64,000 nucleotides of DNA from Spirochaetales bacterium (GTDB lineage Bacteria; Spirochaetota; Leptospiria; Leptospirales; Leptonemataceae): positions 620,001-684,000 of the forward strand of contig JABTUL010000001.1 of the NCBI GenBank assembly GCA_015075425.1. Reading direction: 5' to 3'. Made by a program: the position numbers and the translations under genes. Shown here one piece after another: positions 26,717 to 33,778 of the stretch. Each line of letters begins with the position of its first letter. Positions within the stretch are counted from its first letter, which is position 1. The notes beneath the pieces were generated by a model. That model saw only the letters and a list, made by a program, of their open reading frames with translations. It did not search any database and was not told the DNA's origin.

Positions 26717-27143
26717 GGGAGCCTCCGGGTGGCAAGATTACAGGGCGCTGTTGTCAGGGCCAGTATTTATGGTAGCAGATGGGTGGGACAGGGGCCGGGG
26801 GAATGGGAAAAACCACATCGCGCGGTGCGCGGAGGCGGGAGCTACGCGGACGGTGGAGAATGGCTTGGGAAGCGGTCGCGACTGTGCTCGCTGGCTTGAT
26901 GGAGAAGGACGGACGGGTGGAGCTGGCGGGAAAGGAGCTGGGAGGCGTTGTGGCTTTCCGATGGGTAAGTGCGGGAATGGTCTGGAGGCGTCCAGGGCTG
27001 CGCTCGCGCGTTCCAGTGGAGATGGTGCGCACGGCCGCGATGTGGTTAATCGAACGATGCTACAGAGAGCCAGTCTGGGTCCGGAAGCATGCGGGGAACC
27101 GGCTTACCCTCAGTTCTCCGGAGACCGGCTGATTGGGGATTTC
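26717..27143. other. 427-bp gap in the defence island, one copy of a duplicated segment
   Basis: Strongly G-biased on the + strand. Open frames on both strands here (26754-27132) have skewed, low-complexity composition and no family resemblance, so I do not call genes. The part nearest the methyltransferase start contains one copy of a repeated segment (26729-26787). Confidence 0.4.
26729..26787 (-). repeat. copy A of a duplicated upstream segment
   Basis: About 60 bp, roughly 80% identical by eye to 27751-27810. Both include GGTGGCAAG, GGGCCAG and the exact run TATGGTAGCAGATGG. Each copy sits just upstream of a minus-strand start codon (methyltransferase fragment here, MntA for copy B), so the promoter region appears duplicated. 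The -35 box of copy B is not conserved in this copy. Confidence 0.7.
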
Positions 27144-27447
27144 TTAGATTTCGCCATGTTCTCCTTCCGTGTTTAAAAGATAGAGGACTGCTTCCTTTAA
27201 TTTGGGCACATCGCGCATACCCGCATTCCACACACCCTCCAGATTGACTGTGAAGTATCCATGAATCAAACGATCGCGCATTCCGGCAATTTGTCGCCAC
27301 GGAATCTCAGGCCTCTGCGACTTCGTATTTTCAGAAAGCTGCTTCACGGCTTCCCCAATGACTTCCAGCGAGCGAATCAAAGCTTTTTGATTTTTTCGGG
27401 TCAAATCAAAGGCTTATAATGTGCGATAAATATAAAGTATCTCTCAT
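27144..27447 (-). pseudogene. hepT: HepT-like toxin gene with internal deletion
   Basis: The start ATG at 27447 overlaps the mntA stop (ATGA), as is usual for MntA-HepT pairs. It encodes MRDTLYLSHIISL, then hits a stop. The remainder resumes in another frame as ALIRSLEVIGEAVKQLSE and keeps the toxin motif RDRLIHGYF (R-x4-H-x-Y) through to 27144. About 25-30 residues between the two parts are missing. The free-standing frame from ATG 27404 (86 residues) keeps the RNase motif but lacks the N-terminal helix. HEPN-type HepT toxins are ribonucleases; this copy is probably inactive. Confidence 0.8.
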
Positions 27448-27722
27448 AATGGCTGGGCTGTGCGCAAGATAGCATCCTTGATGTAGGGGGATAGACCCTG
27501 CTCTGAAACAAGATCCACTTTTATCTTCAGTAAACTGGATAGCTCATCTTGAAGAGCGATTTCATCCAGAAGTGAGGCGTCCGGATTCATTTCTACAAGA
27601 ATATCTACATCTCCGGGATCGTCTCTGGTTAAAGCAGATCCAAAGATGCGGACGTTTCTGGCGTGGTAGACTCCGGCTACCTCAATGATGGAGTGCTTCA
27701 ACGTCTTTAGTTTTGCCAACAT
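27444..27722 (-). CDS. mntA: MntA-like minimal nucleotidyltransferase antitoxin
   Basis: 92 residues. The polymerase-beta-like motif is GSALTRDDPGDVDILVE (Gly-Ser followed by Asp-x-Asp), with a later acidic strand KVDLVSE that supplies the third carboxylate. MntA antitoxins AMPylate the tyrosine of HepT's R-x4-H-x-Y motif and so block the toxin. The gene looks intact. AGGAGG lies seven bases before ATG 27722, and a good promoter lies about 70 bp upstream. The downstream hepT gene is broken, so the antitoxin is left without its target here. Confidence 0.85.
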   Translation of the reverse strand: MLAKLKTLKHSIIEVAGVYHARNVRIFGSALTRDDPGDVDILVEMNPDASLLDEIALQDELSSLLKIKVDLVSEQGLSPYIKDAILRTAQPL

Positions 27723-27750
27723 TAGGAGGTCTCCATTATTCTAACGTCCA

Positions 27751-27810
27751 GGTGGCAAGGATAGAGGGCGGCCTCATCCGGGCCAGCTTTTATGGTAGCA
27801 GATGGATGGG
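27751..27810 (-). repeat. copy B of a duplicated upstream segment
   Basis: Partner of 26729-26787. It lies in the mntA leader and overlaps the mntA -10 box. Confidence 0.7.
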
Positions 27811-27817
27811 TTGTCAA
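27789..27817 (-). promoter_or_regulatory. mntA promoter
   Basis: On the minus strand a perfect TTGACA (27812-27817), a 17-bp spacer and CATAAA (27789-27794, 4 of 6 consensus bases) form a strong sigma-70-like promoter about 70 bp ahead of the mntA ATG. The spacer and -10 are shared with the duplicated segment at 26729-26787. Confidence 0.6.
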
Positions 27818-28080
27818 ACCAGCAACTTAATCACATGAGCGGCAAGATCGACCCGGCTGGAATCGAAAGCTTTGTAGCGCTCCGCGACCGGATCAAAAGC
27901 CAGTTCCAGTGGGATGTCAATACCCAGGAAGAGGTTTTGATCCGGTAAGGCGATTCTTTGAGGGCCGCCAGGAAGGCTTTTTCTGCGGCCGGGCCGCCAG
28001 CAGCGCTTCGAGCTTCTGCTCTTTGATCCGGCTCACGTTCAGCGCGTGGCCAGGGGTTCTTTCTCAATTTTTTGCAGAAA
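27814..28080 (-). pseudogene. C-terminal remnant of an unidentified island gene
   Basis: Protein-like sequence in shifted frames on the minus strand: SRIKEQKLEALLAARP in one, then LFLGIDIPLELAFDPV and ERYKAFDSSRVDLAAHVIKLLV ending at the TGA at 27814-27816. It looks like the end of a larger gene, plausibly another component of the restriction-modification island, but I cannot name it. Region 28081-28253 beyond it holds nothing recognisable. Confidence 0.5.
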
Positions 28081-28253
28081 TGTCAATCGCTGGTTACGGG
28101 AAGGCGATAGCCTGACATTTGCCTCACTACTGGTTTCACTGTTTCTTGAAAATCGAGCAGCTTTCTGTTCAGGAGATCAAGGCCAATCCGACTGAGCTCG
28201 TCCGGAGCATGCTTTTTTCTTGCCGCGCCCGCCGTCCGGGCCATTCCGTCGGC

Positions 28254-28646
28254 ATGTCAACCGTTCCCTGGAAACGCTATCTACTCTATCTGATGGCCTT
28301 CTTTTACACGGGTGCTGGTCTGATGCATTTCATCCAGCCGGACTATTACGCCCGCATCATGCCGCCATTCTTCCCGCCTGCCTGGGTGGGCCCGCTCGTC
28401 ATTCTCAGTGGTCTGGCGGAAATCGTTCTGGGACTTGCTCTCCTCTTCAAGCGGACGCGGCGGCTGGCCGCGTGGGGAATCATCGCTCTCCTCTTGGCGG
28501 TATTTCCGGCCAACATCTACCATTATACTTCCGGTGGAGCGGGCATGGATATACCCGGCTGGGTTCTGTTGATTCGACTGCCCCTGCAGGGACTTTTGAT
28601 CTACTGGGCGTATGTGTACACCCGCCCGGATTGCTGCAAATCGTGA
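28254..28646 (+). CDS. DoxX-like small membrane protein
   Basis: 130 residues with four membrane helices (about 5-25, 48-68, 74-94 and 104-124). The first helix and loop, FFYTGAGLMHFIQPDYYARIMP with PPFFPPAW after it, are typical of the DoxX/DoxD-like family. GLAEIVLGLALLF and FPANIYHY are also characteristic. Proposed roles include quinone-linked or redox functions at the membrane, but none is established. I chose ATG 28254 because the protein family starts here; the frame is open from 28119. It is convergent with the fusion gene at 28683. Confidence 0.8.
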   Translation: MSTVPWKRYLLYLMAFFYTGAGLMHFIQPDYYARIMPPFFPPAWVGPLVILSGLAEIVLGLALLFKRTRRLAAWGIIALLLAVFPANIYHYTSGGAGMDIPGWVLLIRLPLQGLLIYWAYVYTRPDCCKS

Positions 28647-28682
28647 AATTCACGGTTTTTCTTTTCCACAGGCTGTGCGCCG

Positions 28683-30680
28683 CTAATGAGGCTTCTTGCC
28701 AGAAGCAAAGAAGACCAGAAGCATCCCGTAGGCCTCCGGCTGATCGGTCAGCGCATAAAAATTGCTCCGGATTTCCTCGACTTCCTGTTCAGAGGCTCCT
28801 GCTCTTTTTAGATGGTCGAACTTAAAGCCAAAGGCCAGATCAATGAAGGCTTTCATGCCAATCAGTTTTGAAGTAACGGAAAGGACTTTGAGACTGACCC
28901 CGGTAAGGCCACCCGAGACCAGAAGAGAGCGCAGCTCCCTACCGATTCGGCGGTTGCCTCCCAGGCTTTCCTGGATCCGTTCCGCATTTTCCTGCAAACG
29001 TTCGTATCCGTCAGGAGCCGGTTCCAGAAAGAGCATACCATCATCAATATCTTCAATGACTATAGTGCCACCGGGTCGGACTTTATCCTTCATGCTCTGC
29101 AAAGCCCGGGCCGGTTTTTCCAGATGCTGGAAGACAAAACGGGAGTAGGCCAGATCATAAAAGTCATTCTCAAGAGGCAGATCATAGATGCTGCCGGTTT
29201 GAAACAAAAGTCCTGTCGATTCCGGAGGACGGTGTTCGCGCAGAGCGATTTCGATGAGCGTTTCACTCAAATCGACTCCGTGCAAAAGCTCGGGCTGATA
29301 CGCGTTTGCCACTTCCATAGCCACGAACCCCGGCCCGCAGCCGGCATCGAGGATTCGCCTGGCACTGGCAAAGCCAAGGCGATCGTAGATGGATTTTTCC
29401 AGGGCAAAGCCTCCCCGGGCCTGCAGCCGGAGCCGTTCGATTTCTGCCGCACCATCGGCATATTCTTCTACAGTATAGGATCCTTTTGATGATTCCGTCA
29501 CGGGCACGTCCTCCTTTAGCATGGTTTGCTTCTCTATCATTCGATCAAGCAGTGTTCGCAGTTCCAGATAAGCGTTTGATTTGTCCAGAAATCGTTTTAC
29601 CAGAATGCTAAAAAGATTGATCAAGAGTTTCACGGCCAGATGAGGTGAATTGCGCTCCAGTTTACGAAATTCATTGGGCGTCAGGATCAAAAGCCTCGAT
29701 GGCTGGCGTACCTTAATCGTTGCGTTGCGTTCTCCCTGGGCGATGAATCCCAGCTCTCCAAAGATTTCTCCCTGGTTGAGAATAGAGACGGGTAAGGGTC
29801 CCTGAGGGGAATCGACCAGAGCTTCTGCCTGACCTTCAAGAATACAGAACATTCCCGAGCTTTCATCCCCCTGCTTGAAAACTATGTCACCTGGATCATA
29901 AGGAATCAGGTCCAGCTGATTGAGCAGTTGTTTGCATTCATCTTCAGAAAAATCTTTGAGAAATGTAAGCACTTCCCGGGGGTTTTTGTGCAGATCATTG
30001 CTGAAATCTTCCCAGAGCTGATCCACTTTGATGGAAAACAGAGGTTTGATATAGGCATATTCGCGGAAGTGCTGCCGGAAGTATTCCCAGGATTCGCGCG
30101 TATTGTTGTAGTTACGCGCGTAGCGCTGGAAGGGTGAGCCGATCAGTTTGAGATATTCTACATCGTCCAGTAAAAAGACCATGGGAATGACATTGCCATA
30201 GTCGGGATGGTTGATGTTTTCTTTGTAAATTCGGTAGCCCATCTGTTGATAGAGCCGGACAAGATGCGGGTTGGTATCGATAAAATCCAGTTTGATGCCC
30301 GTTTCCCGCATGAGCTTGTAGGCACTGACAGCCAGGTAACTGGCCGCCACGGAATTGCGGTGGCTGTGCTTGACCATGAGTTTGGTAGTCATGGAAATTC
30401 TGTCGGGGTAAAAGGGAGAAAATCTTTCCAGATTGTACAGGTCTTCACATTCCAGGGGACCGTCCTGGCGGAAGTTGGTCCGGATGGTGCCGATAATCTC
30501 TCCGTCTTCCTCAGCCAGGAAAAGGTGAGCTGTTTCATCGTAGGGCTCGCGAATCTTTTTATTTTCATGATCCGCAAAGGATTGTTTGCGGCCCATTTCC
30601 TCAACATACACCTGATAGCGCAAGCGGTAGATCCGCTCCCGGTCCTCCGGCGTGAGTGCTTCTTTGACGGTGAGACCCAT
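28683..30680 (-). CDS. three-domain fusion: FeeM-like N-acyltransferase, cyclic-nucleotide-binding domain, SAM methyltransferase
   Basis: 665 residues, apparently cytoplasmic. Residues 1-195 are a GNAT fold of the N-acyl amino acid synthase (FeeM)/LuxI-like type: RLRYQVYVEEMGR, EIIGTIR, RISMTTKLMVKHSHR and FIDTNPHLVRLYQQMGYR. Family members join an acyl chain from acyl-ACP to an amino acid. Residues 240-370 are a cyclic-nucleotide-binding domain with the phosphate cassette EIFGELGFIAQGERNATI (Glu309, Arg318). From about 425 a class I methyltransferase follows, with motif I ILDAGCGPGFVAMEVA (443-458) and acidic motif II HGVDLSETLIE. I chose ATG 30680; a TTG at 30758 is less likely. It is divergent from the adenylate cyclase at 30786. 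Inference: cAMP gates synthesis and methylation of an N-acyl product. Confidence 0.85.
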   Translation of the reverse strand: MGLTVKEALTPEDRERIYRLRYQVYVEEMGRKQSFADHENKKIREPYDETAHLFLAEEDGEIIGTIRTNFRQDGPLECEDLYNLERFSPFYPDRISMTTKLMVKHSHRNSVAASYLAVSAYKLMRETGIKLDFIDTNPHLVRLYQQMGYRIYKENINHPDYGNVIPMVFLLDDVEYLKLIGSPFQRYARNYNNTRESWEYFRQHFREYAYIKPLFSIKVDQLWEDFSNDLHKNPREVLTFLKDFSEDECKQLLNQLDLIPYDPGDIVFKQGDESSGMFCILEGQAEALVDSPQGPLPVSILNQGEIFGELGFIAQGERNATIKVRQPSRLLILTPNEFRKLERNSPHLAVKLLINLFSILVKRFLDKSNAYLELRTLLDRMIEKQTMLKEDVPVTESSKGSYTVEEYADGAAEIERLRLQARGGFALEKSIYDRLGFASARRILDAGCGPGFVAMEVANAYQPELLHGVDLSETLIEIALREHRPPESTGLLFQTGSIYDLPLENDFYDLAYSRFVFQHLEKPARALQSMKDKVRPGGTIVIEDIDDGMLFLEPAPDGYERLQENAERIQESLGGNRRIGRELRSLLVSGGLTGVSLKVLSVTSKLIGMKAFIDLAFGFKFDHLKRAGASEQEVEEIRSNFYALTDQPEAYGMLLVFFASGKKPH

Positions 30681-30785
30681 GCTGTATTTTCGGCCACGCT
30701 GTCCCCCGTCTGAAAAGCCGGTAGCGCTCTCTCTTTTGCATGAAACTGCTTTACACAATTCTCCTTGCTCTGTGGTATGTGGTTC

Positions 30786-32336
30786 ATGGATGTACTCAAA
30801 GAGCTAAGTTCCGTAAAGGCTTCCGGTCCGGCTATCCGTGAGGTAGATGCTGCCGAAGCGGGAGATGCCCGGCAGTTCAGCCTTTCTGAATACTACCGTG
30901 AGCGACTGCGAGAAATTGCCCGCCAGGGGGAAATGCGTGCCGAACGCTTTGCCACCGGCTTCCGCTTCGGACTGTACGGACTTCTCGAGCTTTTTGCTGT
31001 TCTTTCATACCTGGGCGGTCGTCCCATCTTTGAGTTCATCACCCTGAGCGGGGCAGTTGGCGTCCTGTTGTTCTACAATCTCATCGCCTATCTGGTGCTC
31101 CGTCGCCCGCAGGGTTATTATCCGTTCTTGAAATATTTTTCAACGTTTCTGGAAATCGGCGTGTTAACATTCATCATTGGCTTTTTGACCTACTCGCAGA
31201 AAAATCCCACCATGCCCTACACGGGCGCCATAACCTTGATTTACTTTATTTTCATTGCTCTGGCCTCTATCCGCAACGATCGTAACGTAATCCTTTTTGC
31301 TCTGGGTTTAACTCTTGTGCAGTACGGATTTCTGTGTTTCTATTTTCTGCCGGAGATGAATGTCATCCAGGGCCGCCTGGCGGACCTGACCGATTCCATT
31401 GTCCCGCAGCTGGTTGGTTCCGGGGAAAAATTCACCATTGTATCCATTGCCACCATGGGTGTCATCCTCAAGCTTCTCTATATGCTCAGTACCGGGGCAC
31501 TCATCGTTTATGCCTTGATCAATTCGCGCCGCACGTCCGCGCGCCAGGCTTCATTGATCTTTGATACAGAGAAGGAAGCTATCTTAAAAGAAAAACAAAA
31601 ATCAGATTATCTGTTGCTGAATATTTTACCCGAACAGATCGCCGCAGAACTCAAAGAATCGGGCCGTGCAGATCCGCGGCACTTCAAGGAAATCACTGTT
31701 CTTTTTACAGATTTTAAAGGTTTTACCCAGCTGGCGGAGCAGATGACACCCGAGCAACTGGTGCATGAACTCGATGTGTGTTTCCGCTATTTTGATGATA
31801 TCATGGGCAAATACGGACTGGAAAAAATCAAAACGATTGGCGATGCCTACATGTGTGCTGGCGGGCTGCCCCGGAAGAATGTGACCCATGCTGTCGATTG
31901 TGTTCTGGCTGCTCTCGAGATTCAATCTTTCATGGAAGAGCAAAAGAATGCCAAAGAAGCGGCTGGCGAACCCTACTGGGAGCTGCGCCTGGGCATCCAC
32001 ACCGGTAATGTTGTGGCCGGTATTGTGGGTAAGAAGAAGTTTGCTTACGATATCTGGGGTGATACGGTCAATCTGGCCAGCCGGATGGAGTCTTCCGGAG
32101 CTCCCGGCCGGATCAATATTTCCAGCAGCACCTATGAGCTGGTAAAGGAATTTTTTGTCTGCCAGTACAGAGGGGAGATTGAAGCCAAAAATAAGGGGAA
32201 AGTAAAGATGTACTTTGTGCACAGTATCATTGCCGAACTATCCGTGGACGGGCTTGGAATTCTGCCCAATCAGTACTTTCTGGAGAAGCTGGGTGCCCTG
32301 CGGGCCAGCAAATCAGAGCACAGGGAAAGCGCCTGA
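30786..32336 (+). CDS. membrane class III adenylate cyclase
   Basis: 516 residues. About six membrane helices lie between residues 45 and 250, then a short coiled linker (FDTEKEAILKEKQKSDYLLLNILPEQIA) and the class III cyclase domain (about 295-490). The metal-binding Asp is in VLFTDFKGFTQ and a second in IKTIGDAYMC. The adenine-selecting Lys (EKIKTIGD) and Asp (YDIWGDTVN), plus Asn and Arg in TVNLASRMES, indicate ATP rather than GTP. All catalytic residues look present. I chose ATG 30786; alternatives are at 30765 and 30777. It is divergent, about 105 bp apart, from a gene with a CNB domain, and its stop overlaps the next start (TGATG). Confidence 0.92.
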   Translation: MDVLKELSSVKASGPAIREVDAAEAGDARQFSLSEYYRERLREIARQGEMRAERFATGFRFGLYGLLELFAVLSYLGGRPIFEFITLSGAVGVLLFYNLIAYLVLRRPQGYYPFLKYFSTFLEIGVLTFIIGFLTYSQKNPTMPYTGAITLIYFIFIALASIRNDRNVILFALGLTLVQYGFLCFYFLPEMNVIQGRLADLTDSIVPQLVGSGEKFTIVSIATMGVILKLLYMLSTGALIVYALINSRRTSARQASLIFDTEKEAILKEKQKSDYLLLNILPEQIAAELKESGRADPRHFKEITVLFTDFKGFTQLAEQMTPEQLVHELDVCFRYFDDIMGKYGLEKIKTIGDAYMCAGGLPRKNVTHAVDCVLAALEIQSFMEEQKNAKEAAGEPYWELRLGIHTGNVVAGIVGKKKFAYDIWGDTVNLASRMESSGAPGRINISSSTYELVKEFFVCQYRGEIEAKNKGKVKMYFVHSIIAELSVDGLGILPNQYFLEKLGALRASKSEHRESA

Positions 32337-32830
32337 TGCGCGCACCGACATTCTTGCTCTGTTTTGCCCTGACCTGCTGTCAGATCGGTGACTCCCTGGA
32401 TATTCAGTTACCGGATTCCTTGAAGGGTAAGCAGGCAGGCGATCTCCTGGAAAACACCATCGCCGTACATTTTTTAGCGGGCGGCCGGCTTTTTTGCGAT
32501 CAGTTCACGACCAGCATCTGTCATGACAATCTGGGAAGCTCTCTGGCAGAAGCGGCCATTCTTGCCGGCCAGGAGAGTCGCAAGCGTCTTGGCCTGGAAG
32601 CTACTCGTTCTTATCCTGTGCCGGCCATCAAAGGCTGCCAGGACCGGCTGGGACTACTCGCCCAGGTGATTGCGCTCACGCATCTGGATTCTCGTAAGAC
32701 CTGTAATGCGGTGGGTTGTTCGCCGCCGCCAGCGGGCGAGCCGGGAGTGGCTGCTCTTTCCCTGGCGGCTCTGTCCGTGACGCAATGTCGGCTGGAGCCG
32801 GGGGCGCTTTTCTCAGCCGGATTCTTATAG
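32336..32830 (+). CDS. exported protein of unknown function, cysteine-rich
   Basis: 164 residues. The N-terminal stretch MRAPTFLLCFALTCCQIG is a short signal with a lipobox-like cysteine (Cys14 or Cys15). The mature protein has several further cysteines (in FCDQF, SICHDN, KGCQD, KTCNAVGC and TQC) that could pair as disulfides. No family recognised. Its start overlaps the cyclase stop by one base, so it is translationally coupled to the cyclase and may be related to sensing. It ends one base before the transporter start. Confidence 0.65.
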   Translation: MRAPTFLLCFALTCCQIGDSLDIQLPDSLKGKQAGDLLENTIAVHFLAGGRLFCDQFTTSICHDNLGSSLAEAAILAGQESRKRLGLEATRSYPVPAIKGCQDRLGLLAQVIALTHLDSRKTCNAVGCSPPPAGEPGVAALSLAALSVTQCRLEPGALFSAGFL

Positions 32831-32831
32831 T

Positions 32832-33761
32832 TTGTTTATCAGACTTTTTCCGCTGTGGCTTCTCTTTTGCACTGGCCTTGCTCTGTACCATCCCCCGCTG
32901 GTCGTCTGGTTCAAAGGAGATCTGATTCCTCTGGGGCTTGGCATGATCATGCTGGGCATGGGACTTACCCTGACCTTCGCCGATTTTGAACGCATCTTCC
33001 GATTGCCCACGAGAGTTCTGGCTGGCTTCGTCATCCAGTACACGGTGATGCCACTGTGCGGCTTTCTTCTGGCCCATGCCATTTCCCTGCCGCTACCGCT
33101 GGCTACGGGTCTCATACTGGTTGCCTGTTGCCCGGGCGGGACGGCCTCCAATGTAATTGCCTTCCTGGCCCGCGCCGATGTCCCGCTATCGGTCACTCTC
33201 ACTGCCCTTTCTACTTTACTTGCGGCTCTCATCACACCTGCCTGGACCTATGTACTGACAGACACACAGATTGATGTCTCTTTTACACAGATGTCCCTTT
33301 CTACTGCCACGGTCGTGGTGCTGCCCGTGCTGCTTGGCCTTCTCTGCAATGCATTCCTCCCGGCATTGGGTGCCCATCTGCAGAAAATTGCCGGACCCGT
33401 GGCTGTTGTTTTTATCTGTCTGATCGTTGCCTCGATTACAGCCCAGAACCAGGATGCCATTTTTCAGGCTGCCCTGCCGATTTTCTTTGCAGCCCTTTGT
33501 TTGCATGCTCTGGGTTTTGCCGCAGGCTATGCTCTTATGTGGCTCCTCTTTCGCAATCATGCCGATGGAGCGATCGTTGCCCGCACTGTATCCATAGAAA
33601 CGGGCATGCAAAATTCAGGACTGGCTGTCTTTCTGGCGCTCAAACATTTTTCCGATCCATTGACTGCCTTACCCGGTGCGCTTTCGAGTGTGATTCATTC
33701 TTTAATCGGCAGTGCTCTTGCCTGGCACTGGTCCCGCAAAACGGTTTACGGATCGGGCTAA
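32832..33761 (+). CDS. bile acid:sodium symporter (BASS) family transporter
   Basis: 309 residues with about ten membrane helices. The sodium-binding and family motifs are present: GLGMIMLGMGLTLTF, VACCPGGTASNVIAFLARAD (crossover motif) and ETGMQNSGLAVFLALKHF. Bacterial BASS proteins carry organic acids such as pantoate, pyruvate or bile acids in a Na+-dependent manner; the substrate here cannot be told. TTG start two bases after the preceding stop, consistent with one operon 30786-33761. Confidence 0.9.
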   Translation: MFIRLFPLWLLFCTGLALYHPPLVVWFKGDLIPLGLGMIMLGMGLTLTFADFERIFRLPTRVLAGFVIQYTVMPLCGFLLAHAISLPLPLATGLILVACCPGGTASNVIAFLARADVPLSVTLTALSTLLAALITPAWTYVLTDTQIDVSFTQMSLSTATVVVLPVLLGLLCNAFLPALGAHLQKIAGPVAVVFICLIVASITAQNQDAIFQAALPIFFAALCLHALGFAAGYALMWLLFRNHADGAIVARTVSIETGMQNSGLAVFLALKHFSDPLTALPGALSSVIHSLIGSALAWHWSRKTVYGSG

Positions 33762-33778
33762 AATGAGATTTGTGCCAC

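Noticed and set aside
26754-27132. Open frames on both strands in the island gap
   Set aside because: Skewed composition, low complexity, no family match; likely chance frames in G-rich DNA.
30681-30785. cAMP-receptor (CRP-like) site between the cyclase and the fusion gene
   Set aside because: A TGTG half-site is present but no matching TCACA at the right spacing.
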